Origin: Azospirillum lipoferum
Lineage (GTDB): Bacteria > Pseudomonadota > Alphaproteobacteria > Azospirillales > Azospirillaceae
Assembly (NCBI RefSeq): GCF_024170005.1
Contig: NZ_JALJXJ010000003.1
Location: 62,001-126,000 of the forward strand
Reading direction: 5' to 3'
DNA: 64,000 nucleotides
Part shown: positions 1 through 9,485 of the stretch, in pieces
Numbering within the stretch: position 1 is the first letter of the stretch
Layout of the letters: the number at the start of each line of letters is the position of its first letter
The notes under the pieces: generated by a model
What the model was told of the DNA's origin: nothing
The model's database searches: none
Seen by the model: the letters and a program-made list of their open reading frames with translations, nothing else
Made by a program: the position numbers and the translations under genes

Positions 1-620
1 AGGAGATCGGCGAGCGCGTCAACCGTTCCGCCCAGATCGCCCGGGAGGCGGTGGAAGCGGCCCAGCAGGCCAACGGCCAGGTTCTCAGCCTGACCGAGGC
101 GGCCGAGAAGATCGGCACGGTGGTGCAACTGATCCAGGACATCGCCAGCCAGACCAACCTGCTTGCGCTCAACGCCACCATCGAGGCGGCACGCGCAGGC
201 GAGGCCGGCAAGGGCTTCGCCGTGGTGGCGCAGGAGGTGAAGAGCCTCGCCAGCCAGACCGCCCGCGCGACGGAGGAGATCGCCGGCCACGTCACCGGCA
301 TGCAGCGGGTCACCGACGAGACTGCCAGCGCGATCAAGGGCATCGGCGGCATCATCGCCCAGATCGACGAGATCTCCACCGCCATCGCCGCCGCGGTGGA
401 GGAACAGGGCTCCGCCACCGCCGAGATCGCCCGCAACGTCCAGCAGGCCGCCAGCGGCACCCAGGAGGTGACCAAGACCATCGCCGACGTCCGCAGCGCC
501 GCCGTCGAGGCCGGCCATTCCGCCGAGAACGTCCTGTCGGTCTCCGGCCAGCTCGCCAGCGACGCCGGCCGCCTGCGCACCGCGGTGAACGGCTTCCTGT
601 CGACCATCCGCGCCGCCTGA
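1..620 (+). CDS. Methyl-accepting chemotaxis protein, C-terminal part (5' end outside window)
   Basis: The reading frame is open from base 3 and ends at the stop at 618-620; only the cytoplasmic signalling domain is present. It shows the conserved chemoreceptor hairpin tip ([20 protein letters not shown], then [15 protein letters not shown]), where CheA and CheW bind. Flanking heptad-rich helices follow, with a methylation-helix-like stretch near the end ([18 protein letters not shown]). The ligand-binding and membrane parts lie upstream of the window, so the stimulus cannot be inferred. The protein ends without a CheR-tethering pentapeptide. A strong hairpin terminator follows the stop codon. 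Confidence 0.95.
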   Translation, partial: EIGERVNRSAQIAREAVEAAQQANGQVLSLTEAAEKIGTVVQLIQDIASQTNLLALNATIEAARAGEAGKGFAVVAQEVKSLASQTARATEEIAGHVTGMQRVTDETASAIKGIGGIIAQIDEISTAIAAAVEEQGSATAEIARNVQQAASGTQEVTKTIADVRSAAVEAGHSAENVLSVSGQLASDAGRLRTAVNGFLSTIRAA

Positions 621-645
621 CCGGCAGACCGACTGCCGCAACGAA

Positions 646-680
646 AAAGGCTCCCCCGCCGGAGGGCGGGGGAGCCTTTC
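646..680. terminator. Bidirectional intrinsic terminator between the chemoreceptor and lpdA
   Basis: A 12-bp perfect GC-rich stem (649-660 with 665-676) has a 4-nt GGAG loop. It is preceded by an A-run and followed by TTTC, so it can stop both the plus-strand chemoreceptor transcript and the minus-strand lpdA transcript. Confidence 0.85.
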
Positions 681-722
681 GTCGTTATGGACTTTGCAGG
701 CCGCCGATCAAATGTCAGGGGA

Positions 723-2120
723 TCAGATGTGCAGCGGACGTCCGTCCACCGCCAGGGCCGCTTCCTTGACCGCTTCCGACAGGGTCGGGTGAGCGTGGCA
801 GGTGCGGGCAACGTCTTCGGCCGACGCGCTGAACTCCATGGCCAGCACCAGCTCGCCGATCATCTCCGACACGTTCGGGCCGATCATGTGGACGCCCAGC
901 ACCTGATCGGTGGCGGCATCCGACAGGATCTTCACGAAGCCGTCGGTGTTGCCGCCGGCACGCGCGCGGCCGTTGGCGGTGAACGGGAACTTGCCGGCCT
1001 TGTAGGCGACGCCCGCAGCCTTCAGCTGCTCCTCGGTCTTGCCGACGGCGGCGACTTCCGGCCAGGTGTAGACGACGCCGGGTACGAGGTCGTGGTTGAC
1101 GTGGCTCTTCTGGCCGGCCAGCTGCTCGGCCAGCGCGACGCCCTCTTCCTCGGCCTTGTGGGCCAGCATCGGGCCTTCGACCACGTCACCGATGGCGTAG
1201 ATGCCCGGCACGTTGGTCTGGAAATGGCCATCGATCTTGACACGGCCGCGCTCCAGCTCGACGCCCACCGCCTCAAGGCCCAGGCCTTCGGTGTAGGGGC
1301 GGCGGCCGATAGCGACCAGCACGGCGTCGGCGTCGATGGTCTGGGCAGCACCGCCGGCGGCCGGTTCGACCGTCAGGGTGACGCCGGTCTCGGTGACCGA
1401 CGCGCCGGTCACCTTGGTGCTCAGCTTGAAGTCCATGCCCTGCTTGGCGAAGATGCGCTGGGCCTGCTTCGACAGCTCGCCGTCCATGGTCGGCAGCACG
1501 CGGTCGAGATACTCGACCACCGTCACCTTGGCGCCCAGGCGGCCCCAGACGGAGCCCAGCTCCAGCCCGATCACGCCACCGCCGATGACGACCAGATGCT
1601 TCGGCACCTCCGGCAGCGACAGGGCGCCGGTGGAGGAAACCACGCGCTTCTCGTCGATGGCGATGCCCGGCAGCGGGGTCACGTCGGAACCGGTGGCGAT
1701 GACGATCGCCTTCGACGCGGTGATGGTGCCGACGCCCTCGACCTCGACGGTGTTGGCGGCGGTGATCTTCCCGGCACCCTTCAGCCAGGCGATCTTGTTC
1801 TTCTTGAACAGGAACTCGATGCCGGTGACGTTGTCCTTGACGACCTTGTCCTTGTGGGCCTGCATGCCCGGCAGGTCGAGTTCGACGCCGCCGACCTTGA
1901 TGCCGAACTTGGCGAGGCCGTGGGCCGCTTCCTCGAACTTCTCCGACGCCGCCAGCAGAGCCTTGGACGGGATGCAGCCGACATTCAGGCAGGTGCCGCC
2001 CAGCGTCCCCCGCTTCTCGACGCAGGCGACCTTGAAGCCGAGCTGCGCCGCGCGGATCGCGCAGACATACCCGCCGGGGCCGCCGCCGATCACAACGACG
2101 TCAAAAGTGCTTTCAGCCAT
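723..2120 (-). CDS. lpdA: Dihydrolipoyl dehydrogenase (E3)
   Basis: 465-aa FAD-dependent E3 subunit. It reoxidises dihydrolipoamide of 2-oxoacid dehydrogenase complexes (pyruvate, 2-oxoglutarate) with NAD+. The N-terminus has the FAD-binding [20 protein letters not shown], then the redox-active disulfide motif [17 protein letters not shown] second Rossmann motif ([20 protein letters not shown]) binds NAD, and the C-terminal dimer domain carries the catalytic HAHPTLSE motif. I start at the ATG at 2120 rather than 21 nt upstream because AAAGGAAAG lies at good spacing. No other dehydrogenase-complex subunit is adjacent, so which complex it serves is not decided by context. Confidence 0.95.
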   Translation of the reverse strand: MAESTFDVVVIGGGPGGYVCAIRAAQLGFKVACVEKRGTLGGTCLNVGCIPSKALLAASEKFEEAAHGLAKFGIKVGGVELDLPGMQAHKDKVVKDNVTGIEFLFKKNKIAWLKGAGKITAANTVEVEGVGTITASKAIVIATGSDVTPLPGIAIDEKRVVSSTGALSLPEVPKHLVVIGGGVIGLELGSVWGRLGAKVTVVEYLDRVLPTMDGELSKQAQRIFAKQGMDFKLSTKVTGASVTETGVTLTVEPAAGGAAQTIDADAVLVAIGRRPYTEGLGLEAVGVELERGRVKIDGHFQTNVPGIYAIGDVVEGPMLAHKAEEEGVALAEQLAGQKSHVNHDLVPGVVYTWPEVAAVGKTEEQLKAAGVAYKAGKFPFTANGRARAGGNTDGFVKILSDAATDQVLGVHMIGPNVSEMIGELVLAMEFSASAEDVARTCHAHPTLSEAVKEAALAVDGRPLHI

Positions 2121-2279
2121 GAGAGGCTTTCCTTTCGCCATTCTTGCTCGTTGCCAAAAGCCGTCCCATCCAGCGGGGAGGGCACGCGGGATCTTCCGCG
2201 GGGCGATTTATGCCCGCGCTCACGCCCCGTGGCAACGGGACACTTCGTCTCTGGACGCAGGGTCGCCTGATGGACGAGG

Positions 2280-2867
2280 TCAGAACCCCAGGTCGCGGTA
2301 AAGCTCCGCCAGCGGCATGTCGAGGCCGGCACTTTCCAGCACCAGCCGCCCGTCCTCCTCCAGCACCTCAGGTGCGGCGGGCCAGAGATGGTCCGAATCG
2401 CGGCGGTGCAGTTCCGCCCGGATAGCCCGCGAGTCGAGAAACAGGATCTCCCGGACCGACGGCATGGCGGCATAGGCGTGCAGCTTGGCCCGCTGCGCCT
2501 TCTCCTCCGTCGGCGACAGGATCTCCACCAGCAGAACCGGCGCCGTGGTGTAGGGGATTTCCGGATCGAACGGCTCGCAGGTCACAGCAAGGTCGGCGAC
2601 ACGGTAATTGTGCGTCGGGTCGAAATGCGGACGGACGCCGGCTTCCGACATGGCGCGGCAACGGCTTCCATCCCGCTTGCCCTTCTCCCGCAACGCATCG
2701 CGCAGAGCAGCGCCCAAGGCGATCTGCAAGGTGCTGTGTGCCGGGCTTGCGTGCGCCTGCCCGACGATCTCGCCATCGACCAACTCGTATTGGGCATCGT
2801 CCCTGAACTCCATCGCCAGGAATTCCTCGAGGGTCGTCAGCGGGGTGAAGCGGCGGACGAGCGGCAT
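2280..2867 (-). CDS. Uma2-family (DUF820) putative restriction-endonuclease-like protein
   Basis: 195 aa from the ATG at 2867, which has a GGAG ribosome site. It fits the Uma2/DUF820 family: YELVDGEIVGQAHASPAHS near residue 27, then a PD-(D/E)XK-like core with DLAVTCEP and PVLLVEILSP followed by a lysine-containing EEKAQRAKLHAYA. Family members are abundant in some bacteria and are predicted nucleases, but their role is unknown. It lies upstream of lpdA on the same strand, separated by 159 nt with no shared signal, so co-transcription is uncertain. No toxin, antitoxin or methylase partner is adjacent. Confidence 0.8.
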   Translation of the reverse strand: MPLVRRFTPLTTLEEFLAMEFRDDAQYELVDGEIVGQAHASPAHSTLQIALGAALRDALREKGKRDGSRCRAMSEAGVRPHFDPTHNYRVADLAVTCEPFDPEIPYTTAPVLLVEILSPTEEKAQRAKLHAYAAMPSVREILFLDSRAIRAELHRRDSDHLWPAAPEVLEEDGRLVLESAGLDMPLAELYRDLGF

Positions 2868-3042
2868 GGCGGTCTCCGATCCGGGCGGAACCTTCGGCAA
2901 CAGCCCCAATGTAATCCATCCCCGCGCGCAAGCGAAGGGCACCACCTTTGCGTAGGCTTCCTCCCCCTTCGATTCCGGAAACCTTCACGGCCCCGCTTGC
3001 GTTCCCATCGGCATCACACAGCCACCGCAACGGAGACCGACT

Positions 3043-3201
3043 ATGACCACCGTCAAGAAGTTCGCCCTGTTCGCCGTCCTGGGCACGCTGCTGGGCACCA
3101 CGCTGGCCGCCTGCAACACGGTCGAGGGTGCCGGCCAGGACGTGCAGGCCGGCGGCCGCGCCATCGAGCGTGGCGCCGACAATGTCCAGAAGAAGATGTG
3201 A
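3043..3201 (+). CDS. Entericidin-like small lipoprotein
   Basis: 52-aa ORF with GGAG about 8 nt before the ATG. It has a short basic start (MTTVKK), a hydrophobic segment and a lipobox LAAC, so Cys24 should be lipidated after signal peptidase II cleavage. The mature peptide is about 29 residues and contains the entericidin-type pattern N-T-V-E-G-A-G-Q-D-V-Q-A-G-G-R-A-I-E-R-G-A. Entericidins A and B are small antidote/bacteriolytic lipoproteins in Escherichia coli; here the function is inferred from size and pattern only. It stands alone and converges with hldE. Confidence 0.85.
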   Translation: MTTVKKFALFAVLGTLLGTTLAACNTVEGAGQDVQAGGRAIERGADNVQKKM

Positions 3202-3216
3202 CCGGATGAATGGGCC

Positions 3217-3253
3217 GACGGGGGAGCGCCCGCCAGCCGCGGTTTCCCCCGTC
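3217..3253. terminator. Hairpin between the entericidin gene and hldE
   Basis: Nine-base-pair arms (GACGGGGGA at 3217-3225 and TCCCCCGTC at 3245-3253) close a 19-nt loop in the convergent gap, touching the hldE stop. There is no clear U-tract on either strand, so termination activity is uncertain. Confidence 0.45.
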
Positions 3254-4697
3254 AGCCCATCATGCGCTTGATGGTGTTGGTCGTGCTCTGTCCCTGGACC
3301 AGCTCGGCCAGCACCACTTTTCCGCCATAGCTCTGGACGAAATCCGCCCCCACCACCGTGGCGATGGTGTAGTCGGCCCCCTTGACCAGCACCTCGGGGC
3401 GCAGGGCGTGGATCAGCGTCTCCGGCGTGTCCTCGCCGAAGATCACCACCAGATCGACGCAGCCCAGCGACGCCAGCACCGTGGCGCGCGCCGTCTCGTT
3501 CTGCACAGGCCGGCTCTCGCCCTTCAGCCGCTTCACCGACGCATCGCTGTTCAGCCCGACCACCAGCACGTCGCAGGCCGCCCGCGCCTGCTTCAGCAGC
3601 GAGATATGGCCGGGGTGCAGCAGGTCGAAGCAGCCATTGGTGAAGCCGACCCGCTTGCCGCGCAGCCGCCAGCGCTCCGCCCGTTCCGCCGCGGCATCGC
3701 GGGTCAGCACCTTTTCCTCGCCATGGCGCCACTGCTGCTCGTGCAGGCTGGACAGCAGCTCGGCCGAGCGGACGACGGCCGTGCCGACCTTGCCCACCAC
3801 GATGCCGGCCGCCAGATTGGCCAGCCGCGCCGAATCGACCAGGTCGATCCCCACCGACAGCGCCGCGGTCAGCGTCGCCACCACCGTGTCGCCGGCGCCC
3901 GACACGTCGAACACCTCGCGCGCCTCGGCCGGCAGATGCACCGCATCCTCGGCAGTCACCACCGACATGCCCTGTTCGCTGCGGGTGGCGACGACGGCGC
4001 CGATGCCGCAGGTGGCGATCAGGTGGCGGGCGGCGGCGATCACCTCCTCGTCGGTGCGCGCCGGCAGGCCGGTGGCTTCCATCAGCTCCTTGCGGTTGGG
4101 CGTGACGATGTCGGCCCCGCGATAGCGCCGGTAGTCACGGCCCTTCGGGTCGACCACCACGGTGCGCCCGGCCTGCCGCGCGGCGGCGATCACCGCCACC
4201 ACCAGCTCGTCGGTCAGCACGCCCTTGCCGTAGTCGGACAGGATGACGCCGCCCACCTCGGGCAGCAGCTCGCGCACACGGTCCAGCACGCGGCCCGCGA
4301 CGGTGATCGGCACCACCGTTTCGATGTCGGTACGCAGAAGTTGCTGCTGGCCGGCGATGAAGCGGGTCTTCACCGTGGTCTGGCGCCCGTCCTCCACCAC
4401 GATGGCGCCGTCGCTGACGCCCTCGCGGCGCAGCAGGGCCAGCAAATCGGCGCCGACGCCGTCGCGCCCGACCACCGAGACGAAGCGGCAGTCCGCCTCC
4501 AGCGCCACCAGATTGGCGGCGACGTTGCCGGCACCGCCCAGCTTGGGCACGTCACGGTCCACGCGCAGGACGGGGATCGGCGCCTCCGGCGACACCCGGT
4601 CCACCGAACCATAGACGAAACGGTCGAGCATCACGTCGCCAAGGCACAGCACGTTGGCGCGCGACAGGGTGTCGATGTGACGGGCAAGGTCGCTCAT
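3252..4697 (-). CDS. hldE: Bifunctional heptose 7-phosphate kinase / heptose 1-phosphate adenylyltransferase
   Basis: 481 aa, two domains in the usual HldE order. The N-terminal PfkB-type kinase (about 1-320; substrate region [11 protein letters not shown], catalytic [13 protein letters not shown]) phosphorylates D-glycero-D-manno-heptose 7-phosphate at C1. The C-terminal nucleotidyltransferase (about 345-481; [20 protein letters not shown] with the HxGH motif) makes ADP-heptose for LPS inner core. Full length for the family. No other LPS-core genes are adjacent; kdsB lies 45 kb away in this window. Confidence 0.95.
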   Translation of the reverse strand: MSDLARHIDTLSRANVLCLGDVMLDRFVYGSVDRVSPEAPIPVLRVDRDVPKLGGAGNVAANLVALEADCRFVSVVGRDGVGADLLALLRREGVSDGAIVVEDGRQTTVKTRFIAGQQQLLRTDIETVVPITVAGRVLDRVRELLPEVGGVILSDYGKGVLTDELVVAVIAAARQAGRTVVVDPKGRDYRRYRGADIVTPNRKELMEATGLPARTDEEVIAAARHLIATCGIGAVVATRSEQGMSVVTAEDAVHLPAEAREVFDVSGAGDTVVATLTAALSVGIDLVDSARLANLAAGIVVGKVGTAVVRSAELLSSLHEQQWRHGEEKVLTRDAAAERAERWRLRGKRVGFTNGCFDLLHPGHISLLKQARAACDVLVVGLNSDASVKRLKGESRPVQNETARATVLASLGCVDLVVIFGEDTPETLIHALRPEVLVKGADYTIATVVGADFVQSYGGKVVLAELVQGQSTTNTIKRMMG

Positions 4698-4764
4698 GGC
4701 GTTCTCTTACCAACGCCAAAGCGGTAACGCCAGAGGACAAGTTTGCGCCGGAGGATTGCCGGCC

Positions 4765-5079
4765 TCAGGAAAAGGCAGGAACATCCCGGCGGAGGTCGCC
4801 GGTCCCTTGCGTGAAGGTGAGCGTGATCGCCCCGTTCAACTCCACCGCGTCACTCCTCCCCGGCGCCGGATCAACCGTCAGGCCGGCATCGGCCAACGCG
4901 GCTTCGAACGCGCCGGTGCGGTCGCCCGGCAGCGAGAAGCGGATGGTCGCCATGACGTCGGAGAACAGCGTGTGATCGACGATCCAGCCGCCGGCCGCCC
5001 CCAGCGCATCGGCGACCGCGGTCAGCGCCCCGTTACGGTCCATGGCAACCACCGCCTCGTATTTCAGAAAGCTCCGCAT
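4765..5079 (-). CDS. Conserved hypothetical protein, 104 aa
   Basis: I do not recognise a named family. The start at 5079 (MRSFLKYEAVV) places a GAGG site 8 nt upstream; an ATG two codons earlier would leave only 2 nt. The protein is soluble, with no signal peptide or membrane helix. Alternating hydrophobic strands and a central segment GGWIVDHTLFSDVMATIRF suggest a small alpha/beta fold, possibly ACT- or ferredoxin-like, but this is a guess. It lies 67 nt upstream of hldE on the same strand and could be co-transcribed with it. It is divergent from the histidine kinase. Confidence 0.6.
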   Translation of the reverse strand: MRSFLKYEAVVAMDRNGALTAVADALGAAGGWIVDHTLFSDVMATIRFSLPGDRTGAFEAALADAGLTVDPAPGRSDAVELNGAITLTFTQGTGDLRRDVPAFS

Positions 5080-5145
5080 CGGCATGTCCTCAGGTCCCGC
5101 CGCCCCCGCCATCAGACATCGGACATCCGAGCCACGAAGGGCCAT

Positions 5146-5177
5146 CCAGTGTATTAGATGGCCAGTGTATTAGATGG
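5146..5177. repeat. Perfect 16-bp tandem duplication in a divergent promoter region
   Basis: The 16-mer CCAGTGTATTAGATGG occurs at 5146-5161 and again immediately at 5162-5177. It sits between the divergent starts of the 104-aa gene and the histidine kinase. Each copy has a -10-like TATTAG. The second copy creates the upstream ATG at 5174. Confidence 0.9.
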
Positions 5178-5239
5178 ATGTCCCCCGCGTAAGCTCACAC
5201 ATCCTCTACCCCGGCACGCCCGGCACCTTGCGAGCCACC

Positions 5240-6721
5240 ATGCCCCGCCCCACCGTCACGACCAGCCTGTCGGCCAAGCTTCTGCTGCTCACCATCCTGT
5301 TCGTGCTGCTGGCGGAGGTGCTGATCTACGCCCCCTCCATCGCGCGGTTCCGCATGAGCTACCTGGAGGAACGGCTGGCCGCCGCCCATATCGCGGCCCT
5401 GTCGGTGGAGGCCGCCCCCGACCTGATGGTGACGAAGGAATTGCAGGCGAAGCTGCTGGCCTATACCGGCACCCACGTCATCGACCTGATCCAGCCGGGC
5501 GCGCGCGTCTACATGCTGTCGCGCCCGATGCCGCCGCAGGCCGATGCGGTGTACGACCTGCGCGGCACCGGCATGGGCATGCAGTTCGTCGATGCCGGCA
5601 ACGCCCTGTGGCTGGCGCTGGAAGGCGCCCTGGGGGGTTCCCTCGGGCCGTCGCGCAACCGGGTGATTCGCGTGATCGACCGCTCGCCCAACGACCCGGC
5701 CCAGCGCGTCGAGGTGACGATGGACGAGCGGCCGCTGATCGACGCCATGCTGGACTTCTCCCGCCGCATCCTGGCGGTGTCGGTCGCCATCTCGCTGATC
5801 GCGGCGATCCTGGTCTATGTCACGCTGCATGCCCTGCTGGTGCGGCCGATGCGCCGGCTGACCGCCGAGGTCGTCGCCTTCCGACGCGATCCCGACGGCG
5901 CCCCGCCGCTGGTGCCCGGCACCCGGGCCGACGAGATCGGCGTGGCGGAGCGCGAGCTTGCCGCCATGCAGGGCACGGTGCGTGCGGCGCTGCGCCAGCG
6001 CGAACGGCTCGCCACGCTGGGCACCGCCGTGGCGAAGATCAACCACGACCTGCGCGGCATCCTGTCCACCGCCTCCCTCCTGTCGGAACGGCTGACCGAG
6101 AGCGCCGACCCGGAGGTGCGGCGGGTAACGCCGCGGCTGGTCGCCTCGCTAGACCGGGCGGTGGAACTGTGCGGCCAGACCCTGTCCTTCACCCGCGACG
6201 GCGTCCTGCCGCTCTCCCCCGCGCCGGTCGAGTTGCGCCGGCTGGTGGAGGAGGTCGGGGCCGAGGTTCTCGCCACCGCCCGCCCCGACGGCGGTCGGGT
6301 GGAGGCCGAGTGGATCAACGAGGTTCCCGCCGGCACGCTGGCCCAAGGCGACGCCGCCCAGCTCGGCCGCGCCCTGGTCAATCTCGGCCGCAACGCGGTG
6401 CAGGCCGGCGCCGACCGGGTACGGATCTCCGTCGAAGCCGGACCGTCGGGCCGGCTGACCCTGACCGTCGCCGACAACGGCCCCGGTCTCGCCCCGCGGG
6501 CGCGGGAGAACCTGTTCCAGCCCTTCGCCGGATCGGCGCGGGCCGGCGGGGTCGGTCTCGGCCTTGCCATCGCACGGGAAGTGCTGCGCGCCCATGGCGG
6601 CGATCTCCGGCTGGTGGAGAGCGCCGCCGCTGGAACGGCCTTCGCCCTTGACATACCGCAATGCAACCTGGACACCGGTGCGCTAGCTGTTGCAGGGCAC
6701 AAGTCGTTTGTGTCGCATTGA
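5240..6721 (+). CDS. Membrane sensor histidine kinase
   Basis: 493 aa from the ATG at 5240; an in-frame ATG at 5174 lies inside the tandem repeat and I think it less likely. Layout: TM helix about 13-31, periplasmic sensor about 32-176, TM helix about 177-198, a HAMP-like linker, then the phospho-acceptor helix with His269 in AKINHDLRG. A GHKL ATPase follows with N-box NLGRNAVQAG, G1 ADNGPGL and G2 GVGLGLAIAREV. The sensor region matches nothing I recognise. No response regulator is adjacent, so it is an orphan kinase in this window. Confidence 0.9.
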   Translation: MPRPTVTTSLSAKLLLLTILFVLLAEVLIYAPSIARFRMSYLEERLAAAHIAALSVEAAPDLMVTKELQAKLLAYTGTHVIDLIQPGARVYMLSRPMPPQADAVYDLRGTGMGMQFVDAGNALWLALEGALGGSLGPSRNRVIRVIDRSPNDPAQRVEVTMDERPLIDAMLDFSRRILAVSVAISLIAAILVYVTLHALLVRPMRRLTAEVVAFRRDPDGAPPLVPGTRADEIGVAERELAAMQGTVRAALRQRERLATLGTAVAKINHDLRGILSTASLLSERLTESADPEVRRVTPRLVASLDRAVELCGQTLSFTRDGVLPLSPAPVELRRLVEEVGAEVLATARPDGGRVEAEWINEVPAGTLAQGDAAQLGRALVNLGRNAVQAGADRVRISVEAGPSGRLTLTVADNGPGLAPRARENLFQPFAGSARAGGVGLGLAIAREVLRAHGGDLRLVESAAAGTAFALDIPQCNLDTGALAVAGHKSFVSH

Positions 6722-6852
6722 TTCCGCGGGCTCCGTCCCGCAGAATTCCTTCAAAGACGAAGCGTTCGCGGGCGGCCCGGCGGGGCGGGAGGCGGGCGCT
6801 TTTCCACCATCAACCCCACTGCCAACGCCTTGTTCTGAAAGGACTTCGGGAC

Positions 6853-7041
6853 GTGAAAGCCTTCTCCTTCTGGATCAACCCCATCCTCGCCGGCATCATG
6901 GCCTTCGTCGGCCTGCTCGCCTCCTCGCGCGCGGCGGACGAAGGCTTCGCGGCCGGCGGCCTGATCGTTTTCATCGCCTGCGTGCTCTTCATCTTCGCGT
7001 CGATCGGCCGCTATTTCGACCGTCTGGGCTCCGCCCACTGA
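6853..7041 (+). CDS. Small two-helix membrane protein, 62 aa
   Basis: Starts at GTG 6853 with AAAGGA about 9 nt upstream. The product is almost wholly hydrophobic, with two predicted membrane helices (about residues 9-25 and 36-54) joined by a short charged turn (SSRAADEG) and ending in IGRYFDRLGSAH. Family unknown to me. It lies between the histidine kinase and the Tam-like methyltransferase on the same strand, with gaps of 131 and 77 nt. Confidence 0.7.
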   Translation: MKAFSFWINPILAGIMAFVGLLASSRAADEGFAAGGLIVFIACVLFIFASIGRYFDRLGSAH

Positions 7042-7118
7042 CTGTCGCGGCAAGCGACCGGTACCGCGAAGGCCGGGTGAACCACCCGGGGGCAGGCGCC
7101 CAACGAAGCGGGTGCCAC

Positions 7119-7910
7119 ATGACACTCAATCTGGCATGGGACCCCAACGCCTTCGCGACGATTCATGTCCTGCGCCGCCGTCCGGTCATGGACCTGATGG
7201 CGGCGCTTCCCTTCTCCCTGACGCCACGCACCATCGTCGATCTCGGCTGCGGTGCCGGGCAGCTGTCCCGGCTGCTGGCGGCGCGCTGGCCGCTCGCCGA
7301 CGTGCTGGCGGTCGATCATTCCCCGGCGATGCTGCGCTGGGCCGCCGACACGCCGTCGCGCGTGCGCTACCGGCAGGCCGATCTGACGGTCTGGCGTCCG
7401 CATTGGCCGGTAGACCTCGTCATCTCCGCCGGCGGGTTGCAGCATGTGGCCGGGCACGAACGGCTGTTCCCCGACCTGCTGCAATCGCTCGGCCCCGGTG
7501 GTGTCCTGGCCGTCGCCCTGCCCCGCCCGCAGGACCAGACCGCCCACCGCCTGCTGCTGGAGACGGCCGCCGACGGCCCCTGGTCCGGCCGACTGCACGG
7601 CGCCTGGCCTCCGGTGGAGGAAACAGGCCAAAGGTACGGCGCCCAGGATTATTACGACTGGCTCTCCCCCCAGGGCGCCGTGATCGACCTGTGGGAGACC
7701 GAGTATTTCCACGCGCTGGATGGCGATGTGCCGCTTCTGCAATGGCTGCATCAGTCGGCGCTGGTTCCGGTGATGGACCGCCTGACCGGCCCCGAACTCG
7801 ACCGCTTCCTCGCCGCCTACCGCCGCCGGCTGGAGACGGCGTACCCGGAGCATTCCAGCGGCAGCGCCTTGATCCCGACCAAGTGGCTGTTCCTGCTGGC
7901 GCAGGTGTAG
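7119..7910 (+). CDS. SAM-dependent methyltransferase, trans-aconitate 2-methyltransferase-like
   Basis: 263 aa, class I methyltransferase. Motif I is TIVDLGCGAGQLSRLL near residue 38, followed by an acidic loop (VLAVDHSPAML) and motif IV region DLVISAGGLQHV. The pattern D-L-T-V-W-R-P-H-W-P, G-G-L-Q-H-V and the C-terminal YRRRLETAYPE layout resemble Tam, which methylates trans-aconitate. The usual Tam N-terminus is diverged, so substrate assignment is tentative. Start chosen at 7119 because similarity begins there and nothing upstream looks coding. Confidence 0.75.
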   Translation: MTLNLAWDPNAFATIHVLRRRPVMDLMAALPFSLTPRTIVDLGCGAGQLSRLLAARWPLADVLAVDHSPAMLRWAADTPSRVRYRQADLTVWRPHWPVDLVISAGGLQHVAGHERLFPDLLQSLGPGGVLAVALPRPQDQTAHRLLLETAADGPWSGRLHGAWPPVEETGQRYGAQDYYDWLSPQGAVIDLWETEYFHALDGDVPLLQWLHQSALVPVMDRLTGPELDRFLAAYRRRLETAYPEHSSGSALIPTKWLFLLAQV

Positions 7911-7928
7911 GCGCTGCTGCGACAGGCC

Positions 7929-8396
7929 TCACTCCACCAGCCTGATCTCCGTCGTCGTGACTCCCGCGGCCCCGACCGTCACCGCATAATCGTCGAAGCT
8001 GGGCGGACCGAAACTGCCGCGGGCGGAGCGGCTGAAGCCGTGTGGTTCGGCCGGAATGCCGAACAGGCCGGTGGACATCTGCCCATTGTCGTCCAGATCC
8101 TGGAAGGCGACCACCCCATAGCGGCCGGCCGGCAGGTCGGGGAAGACCACCTGAACCTCGGTCTCCAGCGCCGCCGGGAAGTAACCGGCTCTGGGCTTCT
8201 TCGCCTTATCGGCTTCGGCACTGTCGAACAACGCGACCATCACCTTGCCCTGATTGGGTTTGACGTTGCGGACGGTTGCGCGAAGCTCCCCTGCAGCGGC
8301 CGTTCCGGCGGCGGCCAGCGCCAGCAGCGTCGCCGTCACCGTTACTGGGGCGATCATCCTTGCGGACCGACGCGCAATCCAACTCCGGATCTTCAT
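7929..8396 (-). CDS. DUF2141 secreted protein
   Basis: 155 aa with GGGGAG before the start. It has a basic N-terminus, a hydrophobic segment and an AAAG processing region near residue 35, so it is probably exported. The mature part is a DUF2141 domain: KVMVALFDS, then LPAGRYGVVAFQDLDDNGQM and GIPAEPHGFS, a beta-sandwich resembling a surface or prealbumin-like fold. Function unknown for the family. It lies downstream of gpsA on the same strand with 39 nt between. Confidence 0.85.
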   Translation of the reverse strand: MKIRSWIARRSARMIAPVTVTATLLALAAAGTAAAGELRATVRNVKPNQGKVMVALFDSAEADKAKKPRAGYFPAALETEVQVVFPDLPAGRYGVVAFQDLDDNGQMSTGLFGIPAEPHGFSRSARGSFGPPSFDDYAVTVGAAGVTTTEIRLVE

Positions 8397-8435
8397 CCCC
8401 CAGTCTCCCCTGGTTGTCCCCGCCCCGCCCGTCTC

Positions 8436-9449
8436 CTAAACGCCCTCTCCACGGAAGGGCCGCGACAGCAGCCCCTCGATCGTCTCGTCCAGCCCGGCAC
8501 CGCGATTCAAGATGGCATCCACCGCCGCGCAGATCGGCATGTCGACGCCCAGCTTGGCCGCCAGCCCGACCACCGCAGCGGCGGTATAGACACCCTCCGC
8601 CACCGACCGCCGGACTGCCAGGATCTCGGCCAGCGCCTTGCCCTCACCCAGCGCCGCCCCTAGCGACATGTTGCGCGATTGCAGGCTGGAGCAGGTCAGC
8701 GTCAGATCGCCCAGCCCCGACAGCCCCATCAGCGTCTCCGCCCGGCCGCCGAGCGCCAGCGCCAGCCGGGTGATCTCCGCCAGCCCGCGGGTGATCAGCG
8801 CGGCGCGGGCATTGTCTCCCAGCCTCCGCCCCTCGACCACGCCGCAGGCGATGGCCAGCACATTCTTCACCGCCCCGCCGATCTGCGAGCCGACGACATC
8901 GTCCGAGCGGTAGGGCCGGAAGGTGCGGCTACCCAGCGCCGCCACCAGCGCCGTGCCCAGATCATGGTCGGCACAAGCCAGCGTCACCGCCGTCGGCAAC
9001 CCGCGCGCCACCTCCGCCGCGAAGGTCGGCCCGGACAGGATCGCCACCGGATTGCCGGAAGGCAGCGATGCGGCGACCGCCTCGCTCATCAACGCGTGGC
9101 TGTCCAACTCGATCCCCTTGGCGCAGACGACGACGGGGGCACCCGGCTTCAGCAGCGGCGCCATCCGCGCGGTGACGCTGCGCGCGTGCTGGGCCGGCGA
9201 GACCAGCAGCACGGCATCGCAATTGCCCAGCTCGGCCAGATCGCCGGTGATCCGCAGCGCATCGGGCAGCGGCACGCCGGGCAGGTAATCGCGGTTCTCG
9301 CGGCGGATGCTCATCGCCTCGACCACCGCCGGCTCGCGCGCCCACAGCAGAGTCTCGCGTCCGGCCCGCAACGCCGCCAGTGCCAACGCCGTTCCCCAGG
9401 CACCGCCACCGACGACGCCGATGCGATTGAGGGAGGGCATGGCGCTCAT
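8436..9449 (-). CDS. gpsA: Glycerol-3-phosphate dehydrogenase [NAD(P)+]
   Basis: 337 aa. Reduces dihydroxyacetone phosphate to sn-glycerol 3-phosphate for phospholipid synthesis. The N-terminal Rossmann motif is GVVGGGAWGTALALAALRAG. The active-site lysine segment is GGAVKNVLAIACG, and the C-terminal helical domain has GLSGLGDLTLTC. It lies downstream of tsaD on the same strand across a 217-nt gap filled by inverted repeats, a common gene pairing in alphaproteobacteria. A second ATG three codons in (9440) is an alternative start. Confidence 0.95.
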   Translation of the reverse strand: MSAMPSLNRIGVVGGGAWGTALALAALRAGRETLLWAREPAVVEAMSIRRENRDYLPGVPLPDALRITGDLAELGNCDAVLLVSPAQHARSVTARMAPLLKPGAPVVVCAKGIELDSHALMSEAVAASLPSGNPVAILSGPTFAAEVARGLPTAVTLACADHDLGTALVAALGSRTFRPYRSDDVVGSQIGGAVKNVLAIACGVVEGRRLGDNARAALITRGLAEITRLALALGGRAETLMGLSGLGDLTLTCSSLQSRNMSLGAALGEGKALAEILAVRRSVAEGVYTAAAVVGLAAKLGVDMPICAAVDAILNRGAGLDETIEGLLSRPFRGEGV

Positions 9450-9485
9450 GGCAAGTCACTCACATCGACTGGACGACCACGCTCC

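Noticed and set aside
687-2270. 527-codon plus-strand open frame opposite lpdA
   Set aside because: Shadow of lpdA; its translation is His/Arg/Gln-rich with no family features, and lpdA on the other strand is certain.
2280-2867. Uma2 gene as part of a restriction or toxin system
   Set aside because: No methylase, specificity subunit or antitoxin neighbour; it stands among housekeeping genes.
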